Assembly (NCBI GenBank): GCA_017854775.1
Contig: JAFMHC010000028.1
Coordinates: 1-32,333, forward strand
Source: Gammaproteobacteria bacterium
Lineage (GTDB): Bacteria > Pseudomonadota > Gammaproteobacteria > Arenicellales > Arenicellaceae
Length of the DNA stretch: 32,333 nucleotides
Direction of reading: 5' to 3'
In this document: piece by piece, positions 22,982 through 32,300 of the stretch
Layout: every line of letters begins with the position of its first letter
Position numbering within the stretch: position 1 is the first letter of the stretch
Program-made: the position numbers and the translations under genes
Notes under the pieces: model-generated
The model's input: only the letters and a program-made list of their open reading frames with translations
Told to the model about the DNA's origin: nothing
The model's database searches: none

Positions 22982-23749
22982 ATGGCTAAACATGTGATAC
23001 GTCAGTATCAATTTGGATATAACGACGAGTGTTACTATATAAGTGGCTCGAATATTTTAAAAGTGTATGACAATGAGGATGATGCGAATGGCGCATTTCG
23101 TAAGCTAGAAATTGCCCATATCCGTAGTGCAGAGCTCCATGAACAAAGCTCTTTATGGGATCTTAGTGGTGATGAATTAAAACCGTTGAATGACTTTGTC
23201 GAATCTAAAATAGGTAAAAAATTATTCGCAGGTGATCATCCTGATTATGACGATTCTGTACCTAAGTCTTTAAGCGATGATGACGTGCTTACACTCGGGA
23301 AAATGGCAGGTATACGTGGCTATAAGCTTGTTTCATTTGAAAATGAACCTGTATTTTATGCTGTTTGGATTCTCGGTGGTGATGAAGAGGGTTGGTATAA
23401 ACTTTACGATGAGGATTCAACCAGCCTGGTTTATTCAGAATCAAGAGACGATATAATCAAAGATGTCGGCGAGCTTGCTTATGATTATTGGTATGAAAAG
23501 AAAATCAAGGGAAGCCTAGAAGAGCTTAGTGACAGCCCGTCGTTATTATCGAGCTTTTTAGAAAAAACTAAGGGAATAAAATTCGTTGAGAAAGAAAAAA
23601 AGTCATTCATTAAAATGAGGTCGGAAGAGGGCGCCGATGTTTGCTCATTAAATGAATTGCTTAAAAGTCCTTTGTTCGAAATAAAAGAACTATCTATTGA
23701 TCAAGTCGTCGAAATTGAAAAAGAACTTGCCGAAGAATTCGAGTATTGA
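22982..23749 (+). CDS. Acidic cytoplasmic protein of unknown function
   Basis: The family is not recognised. The 255-residue product has no signal peptide and is strongly acidic. The N-terminal 45 residues (QYQFGYNDECYYISGSNI, then VYDNEDDANGAFRKLE) look like a small alpha/beta module found in proteins that read out amino-acid input. Later segments are helical and end in EKELAEEFEY. AGGA at 22970-22973, inside the end of the upstream gene, serves as its ribosome binding site. It forms a two-gene operon with the DUF6915 gene, closed by a strong terminator at 23768. Confidence 0.6.
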   Translation: MAKHVIRQYQFGYNDECYYISGSNILKVYDNEDDANGAFRKLEIAHIRSAELHEQSSLWDLSGDELKPLNDFVESKIGKKLFAGDHPDYDDSVPKSLSDDDVLTLGKMAGIRGYKLVSFENEPVFYAVWILGGDEEGWYKLYDEDSTSLVYSESRDDIIKDVGELAYDYWYEKKIKGSLEELSDSPSLLSSFLEKTKGIKFVEKEKKSFIKMRSEEGADVCSLNELLKSPLFEIKELSIDQVVEIEKELAEEFEY

Positions 23750-23767
23750 AATAAGAATATAGTGAGA

Positions 23768-23802
23768 GGGCAATCTTCTTTAGATTGCCCTTTTGCCTTT
23801 TT
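23768..23802 (+). terminator. Rho-independent terminator
   Basis: GGGCAATC (23768-23775) pairs perfectly with GATTGCCC (23783-23790) around TTCTTTA, followed by TTTTGCCTTTTT. It lies 18 bases after the stop of the acidic protein and closes the two-gene unit. Confidence 0.88.
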
Positions 23803-23959
23803 ATATCATCGATAATCCTCATCGACGATGGAGATAACGGCTTGCGTTTAAAACAGTGCTTATACCTTTGGGTAATTCTACAAGTGCTAATGAGTGATCT
23901 CATTAAGACTTTGCTTGAGTTCTTTTAAACCTGAATTTTATAAACAAATTGGCTTTAAG

Positions 23960-24000
23960 TTGATCCAGATCAGTTGCAGAAAATCTTGAGGAAATAAAAT
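23960..24000 (+). promoter_or_regulatory. FNR/Anr-type box and -10 of the ompW promoter
   Basis: TTGATCCAGATCAG (23960-23973) matches the FNR consensus TTGATNNNNATCAA at 9 of 10 defined bases. A -10 hexamer TAAAAT lies at 23995-24000. If transcription starts at about 24007, the box is centred near -40.5, the spacing of a class II activated promoter. ompW genes in other gammaproteobacteria are known to respond to oxygen through FNR, which fits. This is a prediction from sequence only. Confidence 0.72.
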
Positions 24001-24044
24001 TGCTTGGTAGGCAAAAACCGTTAATTTTTCTTTAGGAAATCACC

Positions 24045-24710
24045 ATGAAAAAAGCTAGTATTTTATTAAGCAGTGTCGTTTTATCAATGATGACTGGGTC
24101 GGCAATCGCCTATGAGGCTGGCGATATCATCGTACGATCAGGGATAGCTAACGCGAACCCTGATGCCTCGAGCAGTGAAGTGCGTTTGGGTGGTACAGCC
24201 TTGCCGGGTTCAAGTGTCGATGTAGACGACAGCACCCAACTTGGTCTTACCGCGACCTATATGTTAGGAGACTCACTAGGCATAGGCTTATTGGCTGCAA
24301 CACCTTTCAAACACGATATCAGTGCGCAGGGAATTGGGGTGAGCAATGTCGGTAGAGTTAAGCATTTACCACCAACCTTGACGCTGCAGTATTTCCCGCT
24401 CGATGGTGATTCGAAGTTTCAGCCTTATGTCGGCGCAGGCCTAAATTTCACTACGTTCTTTTCTGAGAAAACCTCCGGTGAGTTGAATGCGGCACTCGGC
24501 CAAAGCACCATCAGTTTAGATGATTCTTTCGGCTTGGCGCTAGAAGCCGGTATCGACTATTCACTCAATGAAAACTGGTTGATAAATGTCGCTGTCTGGC
24601 GCCTAGATCTTGATACCGATGCGGTGATTGATTCGCCCGCAGGGCAAGTGACAGTCGATGTAGAGATCGACCCTTGGGTTTATATGTTGGGCCTAGGGTA
24701 TAAGTTTTAA
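24045..24710 (+). CDS. ompW: OmpW family outer-membrane protein
   Basis: This 221-residue protein has a signal peptide (about 1-22, ending AIA) and an eight-stranded barrel with a hydrophobic channel. Family features: YEAGDIIVRSGIANANPD after the signal, TQLGLTATYML, GIGLLAATPFKHDI, GRVKHLPPTLTLQYFP, FQPYVGAGLNFTTFF, FGLALEAGIDYSL and the closing YMLGLGYKF with a terminal Phe for barrel assembly. OmpW members are linked to uptake of small hydrophobic compounds and to stress or low-oxygen adaptation. AGGA at 24034-24037 serves the ATG, and an FNR-type promoter lies upstream. A single-gene unit. Confidence 0.92.
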   Translation: MKKASILLSSVVLSMMTGSAIAYEAGDIIVRSGIANANPDASSSEVRLGGTALPGSSVDVDDSTQLGLTATYMLGDSLGIGLLAATPFKHDISAQGIGVSNVGRVKHLPPTLTLQYFPLDGDSKFQPYVGAGLNFTTFFSEKTSGELNAALGQSTISLDDSFGLALEAGIDYSLNENWLINVAVWRLDLDTDAVIDSPAGQVTVDVEIDPWVYMLGLGYKF

Positions 24711-24742
24711 TCTAGTAGTAATGAAGTGCGCGGCTAGTAAGG

Positions 24743-24770
24743 GGCAGGTCTTGTATCGCACAAGTCTGCC
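24743..24770 (+). terminator. Stem-loop downstream of ompW
   Basis: GGCAGGTCTTGT can pair with ACAAGTCTGCC around ATCGC, with one bulged base. It lies about 30 bases after the ompW stop but lacks a U-run, so it is a weak terminator or a 3'-stabilising structure. Confidence 0.45.
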
Positions 24771-24988
24771 GAGTAAAGTCATTCCGTATAAGATTTTATC
24801 ATTCGGATAAGAAGAGCAAGTCCTAGACCGTCTAAACAGTCATGCTAATAAACTGGATATAAAATAACTTGGGCAGTCATCGCCGGGTTTCTTTTGGATC
24901 TTTACTTCTTGAACCTTTAATAATCACTGATAAGCCGTTTAGCATCAGCGCGATGCTTCAACAGCGTGTATGCCTGTGCTTGCTAAGT

Positions 24989-25222
24989 TTATTTATGGCT
25001 ACCATCGCATAACGGTTGCGATGCTGTACTCTTGCAGCCACAAAAGTAAACCTTTTTAGATTCCGTTGCTTGGTACTTTACCGGCGTGAAATCTGTGCCT
25101 TTGTGAGACCCATCGCAAAATGGTTGTGATTTACTTTCGCCACATGAGCACCAGAAATATGATTTTCCGGTTTCAACTTCGACTGCAATAGGTGTGTCAG
25201 ATGCTCTTTTTGGGTCACTCAT
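24989..25222 (-). CDS. CDGSH iron-sulfur domain protein, double motif
   Basis: This 77-residue protein has two CDGSH-type [2Fe-2S] sites: FWCSCGESKSQPFCDGSHKG and, 38 residues later, YFCGCKSTASQPLCDGSHK at the C-terminus. Each has the three-Cys, one-His ligand set. Tandem small CDGSH proteins of this size occur in many proteobacteria. Roles in redox sensing or cluster transfer are proposed, but the partner is unknown. The ATG at 25222 has AGGAAT upstream on its strand. It stands alone and is convergent with ompW. Confidence 0.9.
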   Translation of the reverse strand: MSDPKRASDTPIAVEVETGKSYFWCSCGESKSQPFCDGSHKGTDFTPVKYQATESKKVYFCGCKSTASQPLCDGSHK

Positions 25223-25745
25223 ATTTATTCCTTATTGGTTGCTTTTCGAACATAACGAGACTGTAGAAAAAGATACAGTCGTATAACGGTTTGAAATTGC
25301 GTTTGCAATTAAGCCTTTCCTGCATTTTCGTAACGCCGCTATGATCGTAGCACGAAGCGATTTTTGCTTATGTTTTGATTTCGCCATTAATGCGTATTAA
25401 AACTATGCTGAGGTCTCACAATAGTACTACAGCAATCAGACCAAAGAATACTTAGATTGTTATTGCAGCTTGATAGGCCAGAAGTCTGGTATGAGCTGCT
25501 CGGAAGGGCAACGGTCAAGTCTTTTCTAGCGCTACTAGGTTTGAATATGTGGTTATTGATCATAGTGTTTATGAACTGGGCATAATCGTCACCGAGTCAT
25601 TCTTATTTACTTCGTTATGCTAATAACGAGGTAGTTGTGTGGTAACTTCCAGACAAATGTTTAGGTAGACCGATCTTTAGCGTGTTGGAGCGTTAAAGGT
25701 TTTAGTTTTACTTAGTAAAAAAAATCATATAATTAGGGTTGATTT
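25223..25745. other. Intergenic region with two small hairpins
   Basis: GACTGTA and TACAGTC (25259-25265 and 25274-25280) pair perfectly around an A-rich loop, 37 bases upstream of the CDGSH start. AATTGC and GCAATT (25295-25300 and 25305-25310) form a second small dyad. They could be operators or leader structures of the minus-strand gene. Nothing convincing is seen from 25311 to the ribosome binding site AGGG at 25735. Confidence 0.35.
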
Positions 25746-27569
25746 ATGAAAAACTTGTCTCGGGTTTTTGTTCTTTGTGCGTGGGTGTTGTCTTTCTTTT
25801 TATTTTCAGTGCCTGCGCATGCTACGTACTACAAATACAGTTTTAATAAATACGATGGCTACGGTTTTTCGAAAAAATCTAAAAGTCATTCCTCACACTA
25901 TCAGAAATCATATTCGAGCCGCGATCATAAAGGTAAGCATGATTCTGGCAAGAAGCCTCGTCACAGAAATAGCGATTGTGAAACGAGTAAGTATTCTCCT
26001 TATTATTCTAAGTCGAGCTATTGGAACAAAAACAGTAAGCACGAAAACCGTTGGCATAAGCAAGGCAGCTACGTAAACACGCATCAATATAAAAGTTGTC
26101 GTAGCCGCGGTCATTCCTCGCATCATCATGATGATTCATGTAAACCAGAAAATACAGATTTAAAGCCAATAGCGGTTGATGATTCATATGCCGGCGTTGT
26201 TGGCGAGCCATTTAGCCAAAATATATTTAGTGAAAATGATACAGCTGGTGATGGTGAAACGCGTGTTTACTTCATCTCAGGCGACCTCGCTAATGGGCTT
26301 AACTTACAATCTGACGGTAGTTTCTCGGGTACGCCGGCACAAGCCGGTACGTTTACTTTCAAGTACAAAATTAAAGATAAAGATTACGATAAGTCTTATG
26401 CTTTTGTGACCGTCGTAATTGACTCGGCTAACCTTCTGCCAGAAGCAATTGACGATGATTATACCGGTATGGTTGGTGATCAATTTAGGCAAAATATATT
26501 CAGTGAAAACGATACCGCTGGCGATGGTGAGACACTGGTTGAATATGTTTCAGGAGACCCTCTGCCAGAAGGCCTTGTGATTGACACCGATGGCAACATA
26601 ACAGGATCACCAACAGTATCGGGTATCTTTGTATTTACCTACAAAATTAGTGATGAAGACTCGGATCAGGCAACCGCTGATGTGACTATAACTATTGAGG
26701 AATTGCTAGAGTATTGTGCAATCTCTGCTGTAGCCGACCAGTACCGAAATGGTTCAAGCAGCCATTCTTTTTGGATACCAGAGATTTCTAAGAATCTAGT
26801 ATTTGACTCGGAGAATATTGTACGTCGTGTATTACCGACAGGTGATATAACAATTGTGGGCAGTATTAGCGATGGTGACGTCAGTTTTGATGTAAACCTA
26901 ACCTACACTAAGTTTGCCGATGTGTCGCATCCTAAGCTGGAGTTAAATTCAAATGCCTATATTACCAACGGTGGTCCAATTGACCCCGCGACATGGGATT
27001 TCTTCGGCGAAGTCACAGGTACTCTGACTGGTAGTAGTGGTCTTTGGAATGGTGTGGTGTTGGAAGCTAATATGACTGGCCCGATAGCGCAAATTGGTCT
27101 AGGTGCTAGTGGTAAGAACATTGAGTTTGGTTTTTCAAACTGGTTTAAGTTTAAGATCTTAAGCGAAGGCGGTGACTTACCAGCAGGCTTTCATCAGTAC
27201 CAAGAGTTAAACGGTGATATTAATATCAACCTGGTTGATGACTGCATAGTCGAGCCTCCTTTAGAGCCGATTGCAGTCGACGATCAAATGTTTGTAAACG
27301 GCGATTGCTATGGTATTAACAATCCGGTCGGCATCAATATTCTCGCAAATGACGACCTAGGTGCTGGGCTGGCCTCAATTGAATTGGCTGATACTAGTGC
27401 GGTACCATTTGGCTTCAGTTTGACCGAAGATGGTCAGTTGTTTCAAACCTCTGCTTTATTTCAACCTGTCCGAGCCACTCAAGAATTTTCCTATGAGATA
27501 ACCGATTTAAATGGACTCAAATCAACGGCGCTTGTTGAAATCATTATAAACGTGATTTGTATTGATTAA
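25746..27569 (+). CDS. Exported cadherin-like repeat protein with His/Ser/Lys/Tyr-rich head
   Basis: This 607-residue protein has a signal peptide (about 1-27, ending PAHA). Residues 28-135 are of low complexity, rich in Ser, Lys, His and Tyr with clusters such as GHSSHHHDDSC, possibly metal-binding or unfolded. Two tandem beta domains of about 90 residues follow (141-228 and 232-318), each with AVDDSY/AIDDDY and an identical NIFSENDTAGDGET, typical of putative-Ig or cadherin-like modules. Then comes a unique beta-rich domain (320-500, SAVADQYRNG...) and a third related module (507-603). No sorting signal or barrel is visible, so it is secreted or held by partners. AGGG upstream supports the ATG. 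A stand-alone gene. Confidence 0.72.
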   Translation: MKNLSRVFVLCAWVLSFFLFSVPAHATYYKYSFNKYDGYGFSKKSKSHSSHYQKSYSSRDHKGKHDSGKKPRHRNSDCETSKYSPYYSKSSYWNKNSKHENRWHKQGSYVNTHQYKSCRSRGHSSHHHDDSCKPENTDLKPIAVDDSYAGVVGEPFSQNIFSENDTAGDGETRVYFISGDLANGLNLQSDGSFSGTPAQAGTFTFKYKIKDKDYDKSYAFVTVVIDSANLLPEAIDDDYTGMVGDQFRQNIFSENDTAGDGETLVEYVSGDPLPEGLVIDTDGNITGSPTVSGIFVFTYKISDEDSDQATADVTITIEELLEYCAISAVADQYRNGSSSHSFWIPEISKNLVFDSENIVRRVLPTGDITIVGSISDGDVSFDVNLTYTKFADVSHPKLELNSNAYITNGGPIDPATWDFFGEVTGTLTGSSGLWNGVVLEANMTGPIAQIGLGASGKNIEFGFSNWFKFKILSEGGDLPAGFHQYQELNGDININLVDDCIVEPPLEPIAVDDQMFVNGDCYGINNPVGINILANDDLGAGLASIELADTSAVPFGFSLTEDGQLFQTSALFQPVRATQEFSYEITDLNGLKSTALVEIIINVICID

Positions 27570-28056
27570 ACTCTCGGCGGAGCATTGGAAGATAAGGCTG
27601 TTCACCTAGGGACCAGTCGTTAGTATCTTCAAAGCGTCTTTATCAGGAGATAGGCGTTAGAGTCTCGGTGGCAGTGCGGTATCTATAGAGCCGCATTTGC
27701 CCTCGAGAACGAGCAGTCTTATCCAGTCGGTAAGTTCTAAAAATAAACTGTGAAAGATATCTTAAAAACACCGATTGGTGGATGCCGGTAGCTGCCGGTA
27801 ACTGAGCTTGAATAGCTAAGCAAAAATATAATCAGGACGATCGGGGTTATTGCCGAATACAAAAAGCCTTGATCTCTCCCCAGTGAAAAATGGAGATCTA
27901 AATATGGATTTTGAAAAATATTTAAATAGCTGATTCTCTGGCTCAAACACAAACCTTAATTAGCGGGCTTTCGATTTTCGTCACATCACTATGTGATACT
28001 GTTTCATTAAGTAATAGTGGTGTCATCAGGGCCTCTAGTATGGTTAATCCGAACTT
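27570..28056. other. Intergenic region before the efflux genes
   Basis: No open frame, strong terminator or repeat copy is seen in these 487 bases. Part must hold the promoter of the efflux operon. No regulator gene is adjacent, so its control cannot be read from this window. Confidence 0.3.
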
Positions 28057-29331
28057 ATGAGAACTTCTTTTTCTTGCACATTAGCATTTTTTTCAACGCT
28101 ATTGTTTTGCGGTCAGCGCTTGCTAAAGTACATTTTTCTTAACGTTGCGCTGCTGCTTTTATCCGCGTGCGGTTCTGAGACTGCCTCCAAAAATGGAGCT
28201 GATCGAGGCGCTAAAAACGAGCCGGTTGAGATTATTCCATACACGGTTAACGTGCGTCCCGAATCTGTCGAGGTTCAGGCAGTGGGTACGGCTAGAGCTG
28301 AACAGGCGGCGGTAATTCGAGCGGACGATGGCGGCGAAGTCACGGCGGTATATTTTCAGGCAGGCGATCTTGTTAGTAAAGGCGACGTTCTGCTTGCATT
28401 GGAACTCGACGAAGAGAGTTTAGCCGTTGATCAAGCACGCGTGGCGGTTAAGGATGCTGAACAATTGATTGCTCGTTTTGCCGGAAGTAAACTCCCTGGT
28501 GCGATCTCCGATACTCGAATCGATGAAGTAAAAATAGCCGCGGAGGCCGCGCGCATCGAACTCAGTTTGGCCGAATTGGCGCTAGATCGACGACAGGTTC
28601 GGGCGCCATTCTCAGGCATTGTCGGGTTAACCAATATTGACGCTGGGGCGCGTATTACCGCCGAGACTGAGATTACTCGCTTAGATGATCGCTCTGTTTT
28701 ATATGTTGACTTTCAAGCGCCTGAACAAGTTTATGGCCGTATTGTCAGTGGCGATAAGATTGACATTGAACCCTTTTCAAGCGCGGGCACCATTTACTCT
28801 GCCAAAGTGCACAAAATTGATAGCCGTATTGACGAAGTTAGCCGGAGTTTTACTGTGCGCGCTGAGATCGACAATGGTGATGATAAATTACGCCCAGGCA
28901 TGAGTTTTAAAATCAAACTCCAATTGCCAGGGCAAGCTTACCCGGTGGTACCAGAAGCGGCGATTATTTGGGGCGGCGATGGTGCCTATGTTTGGCTTGT
29001 GGAAGATGGTAAGGCGCAGCGAGTGTCGGTAACAATTGTTAGCCGTGATAAGGGCCAAGTACTAGTGCGGGCTCCGATCTCAGAGGGCAGCATTGTTGTT
29101 GCTGAAGGTGTGCAAAAGGTACGTGAGGGAACCAGCTTAGCTTTCTCTGAATTGTACTCTGAATTGTACACAAGCCCAGAGCCACCAATGCCTGAGCCAA
29201 GCTCAACACCGGCGCTGGAAATGCAGAAAGCTGAACCGTACGTCGATCCCTTACTTAAGGCCGACACTATTATCGACACTGGGGCTAAGCCAAACCAACC
29301 CACTGAAGCATCGCCTTCTGAAGCATTATGA
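28057..29331 (+). CDS. RND efflux periplasmic adaptor lipoprotein (MFP)
   Basis: This is the membrane-fusion subunit of a resistance-nodulation-division pump, linking the inner-membrane pump to an outer-membrane channel. A lipobox LLLLSAC places the lipidated Cys at residue 38, long for a signal, so a TTG at 28120 could be the true start. Domain order: barrel-sandwich (VEVQAVGTARAE, DGGEVTAVYFQAGDLVSKGDVLLAL), a short alpha-hairpin (about 120-175), QVRAPFSGIVGLTNIDAGA, beta-barrel (VDFQAPEQVYGRIVSGD), membrane-proximal part (LRPGMSFKIKLQL). After about residue 355 comes a Pro/Glu/Ser-rich extension of 70 residues, including a doubled 12-base unit (29146-29169, SELYSELY). Its stop overlaps the pump start (ATGA). 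Confidence 0.9.
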   Translation: MRTSFSCTLAFFSTLLFCGQRLLKYIFLNVALLLLSACGSETASKNGADRGAKNEPVEIIPYTVNVRPESVEVQAVGTARAEQAAVIRADDGGEVTAVYFQAGDLVSKGDVLLALELDEESLAVDQARVAVKDAEQLIARFAGSKLPGAISDTRIDEVKIAAEAARIELSLAELALDRRQVRAPFSGIVGLTNIDAGARITAETEITRLDDRSVLYVDFQAPEQVYGRIVSGDKIDIEPFSSAGTIYSAKVHKIDSRIDEVSRSFTVRAEIDNGDDKLRPGMSFKIKLQLPGQAYPVVPEAAIIWGGDGAYVWLVEDGKAQRVSVTIVSRDKGQVLVRAPISEGSIVVAEGVQKVREGTSLAFSELYSELYTSPEPPMPEPSSTPALEMQKAEPYVDPLLKADTIIDTGAKPNQPTEASPSEAL

Positions 29332-32300
29332 ATCAGTTTCGCACAGGGCTTCCCGAACTTGCCGTTAAGCGCCCTTTATTGGTAACGGTACTTAATTTAT
29401 TGATTGTCATTGCTGGTTTGGCGGCGTATCTGGGCATTGATGTGCGCGAGTTACCCGATATTGATAGACCGATTGTATCGGTCAGGGCCGCTCTTCCAGG
29501 TGGTGCACCGGAGACCATTGATGCCGAGGTTACCAGTGTCCTTGAAAGCGCGGTGGCACGAGTTTCTGGGCTTAAAGAAATTCGCTCATCGAGCGAAGAG
29601 AACAGTGCTCGATTGCGACTCGAATTTAATACCGGTATTGATCTGGATGTCGCGGCATCCGATGTCCGCGAAGCGGTTAATCGCGTCTTACGACGGTTGC
29701 CCAACCGCGTTGAAGACGTGTTTGTCACCAAAGCCGATGCAGACGCTCAAGCTATTATTCAGCTGGCGGTGGTCAGTGATGTTTATCGTGAAGAAGAACT
29801 TACACAGATTATCGAAACGGATATTTCGCCTGAAATCTTGACCATTGACGGTGTTGTATCGGTACAAGAATTTGGAACGCGCGAACGGCAAATGCGCGTG
29901 GTGGTTGACCCGTTACGACTAAGCCGTTTCGCTCTTACAATCAGCGATGTTGATCGAGCGTTATCAGAAGCCCCGTTTGATGTGCCTGTTGGAAGCTTTC
30001 GATCTAAAGATCAAGAACTGGTGGTGCGTGCTGAAGCTACCGCGGCTACTGCAGAGCTGATTAAGCAAGTGACCATTGCCGGCACCACCACCATTGGCGA
30101 TGTTGCCGACGTGACGCTGGCTCCCGCAGATGCTACTAATTTACTTCGCTTAGACGGCAAGTCGGTTATTGGCCTTGGCATAGTGCGTCAGGCGCAATCA
30201 AATACAATTAATATTTCTGATGCCGTGCAGCTCAAAGTAGAGCAGCTAAATAAGCGCTTCGATAAGCTTGAAATTATAGTGTCGTCAGATGATGCCGTGT
30301 TTATTCGTAATTCTGTGCAAGAAGTGATGACTACGCTGTTATTTACCATTTTTATTGTGATAGCAACTATGTGGTTATTTCTGGGCTCGTTAAAAGCCAC
30401 CTTAGTACCAGTGACGGTGATTCCGGTGGCACTGGTTGGTACATTGGCGGGTATTTGGATATTTGGATTTTCGATTAATTTATTAACGTTACTGGCGCTG
30501 GTGTTAGCTACCGGCCTAATTGTAGATGATGCCATTGTGGTATTGGAGAACATTCAACGCCAGCAAAGCCTGGGTTTAAAGCCTCGACCAGCAGCGGCGA
30601 TAGGTGCGAGACAGGTATTCTTTGCCGTGATTGCTACCACCGCCGTTTTAGTCGCGGTGTTTGTACCTATTTCATTTTTGCCTTCAAGTGTAGGACGGCT
30701 GTTTCGGGAGTTTGGCTTTGTGCTCGCGTTCTCAGTGGTCATTTCGTCATTCGTAGCTCTATCACTAGTGCCTGCGATTGCAGCTCATTTGGATTTATCA
30801 AAACCTAAAGACGCGGGTCGCGGTTTCGAGGCTCTTGGTAAACTCGGGCGAAATCTAAGCTCATTTTATGAGCGTCGCCTAGCTCAATGCCTGGACCATC
30901 CGTATACGGTAGGATTGGTCTGTTTAGTAATGTTAATAGCGGCCGCTGGCGTGTTTACCCAAGTTGATCAACAACTGGTGCCGAAGGAAGATCGTGGTCG
31001 CATTGAAATATTTGCCACTGGGCCTGATGGTGTTGGCTTGGCGTACATGGAGCGGCAAGCCGATCACATTGATACCGTGCTGCAGCCATATTTAGACAGC
31101 GGTGAGATAGAGTCGGTGTTTACTATCGTTGGTCGCTATGACCCAAACCGAATTGGCATTACCGCCACATTGGCACCGTGGGAACAGCGTGATCGCTCGC
31201 AACAAGAAATTATTGATGAATTGCGTGATCCGATATCGCGCATTCCAGGCTCACGTATTTCGGTATTTAGTCGTGGTAGCTTAAGCGGCGGTCGCGGTGG
31301 ACGCCAAGGTTTAGAGGTCGCTCTCACTGGCCCTGACTACGATACAATTTATGCGGTAGCACGGCAGTTCGCGGAGATGATAGAGACTGAGTCGGACATT
31401 CTCTCTAACGCGGAAATATCTTACCAGCCCACGCAGCCGCAACTGTCGGTGCGAGTCGATCGTAATCGCGTCGCTGACCTTGACGTGCCGCTAAGCGAGT
31501 TGTCGCTGACACTCCGAGCAATGGTAGGCGGCGAAGACGTGGTCGACCTCAACGTTCGTGATCAGTCTATTGCAATTATTTTGGAGGCCGAGACCTCAGC
31601 CATTCAATCGCCTTCTGACTTGCGCAACTTATTCGTTCGTTCGAATAACGGTTCGCTGGTGCCAGTATCGAGCTTGGCAACGATTGTTGAAGAGGGCATT
31701 GCTGCGGAGCTCGACCGATTCGGTCAACGGCGAGCAATTGAAGTGCAATCTGATGTCGCTGCTGGCGTTGCATTAGCGGATGCCGTCGCCGAAATTGAAC
31801 GTATCGCCGACGCCACTCTTACTGACGATGTTAGTTTGATTTTGCAAGGTGAAGCAGAAACCTTAGAAGAGTCATCGAATGAGTTGCTGATTACCTATGG
31901 CTTCGCGATCTTGATCGTATTTCTAGTATTAGTTGCCCAATTCGAACGATTTAGTAGCCCCGTTGTGGTCATGCTAGTGGTGCCATTCGGTCTTGCTGCA
32001 GCCATATTTGCCGTATTCTTTACCGGTGGGTCTCTTAACATTTATTCTCAAATCGGCTTTATTCTACTAGTCGGGCTAATGGCCAAAAATGGAATTCTGC
32101 TGGTCGAATTTGCGGATCAACTCCGCCGCGAGGGCCAATCCATACGTGACGCCGTCTTTAATGCCGCCATCACCCGCGCGCGACCAATTGTGATGACCGT
32201 TATCTCAACGGTATTAGGCGCATTACCACTAGTATTATCAAGCGGTGCCGGCTCGGAAGCACGCTCAGCAATCGGCTGGGTGGTGTTCGGTGGCCTTGGC

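Noticed and set aside
22018-23749. Toxin-antitoxin module
   Set aside because: The coupled pair is larger than usual TA genes and neither product shows a known toxin or antitoxin motif.
29333-29731. Minus-strand open frame of 132 codons in the RND pump region, and similar long antisense frames at 28986-29303, 30188-30553 and 11654-12043
   Set aside because: These lie wholly within well-supported genes on the other strand and have low-complexity Ser/Thr-rich translations typical of shadow frames.
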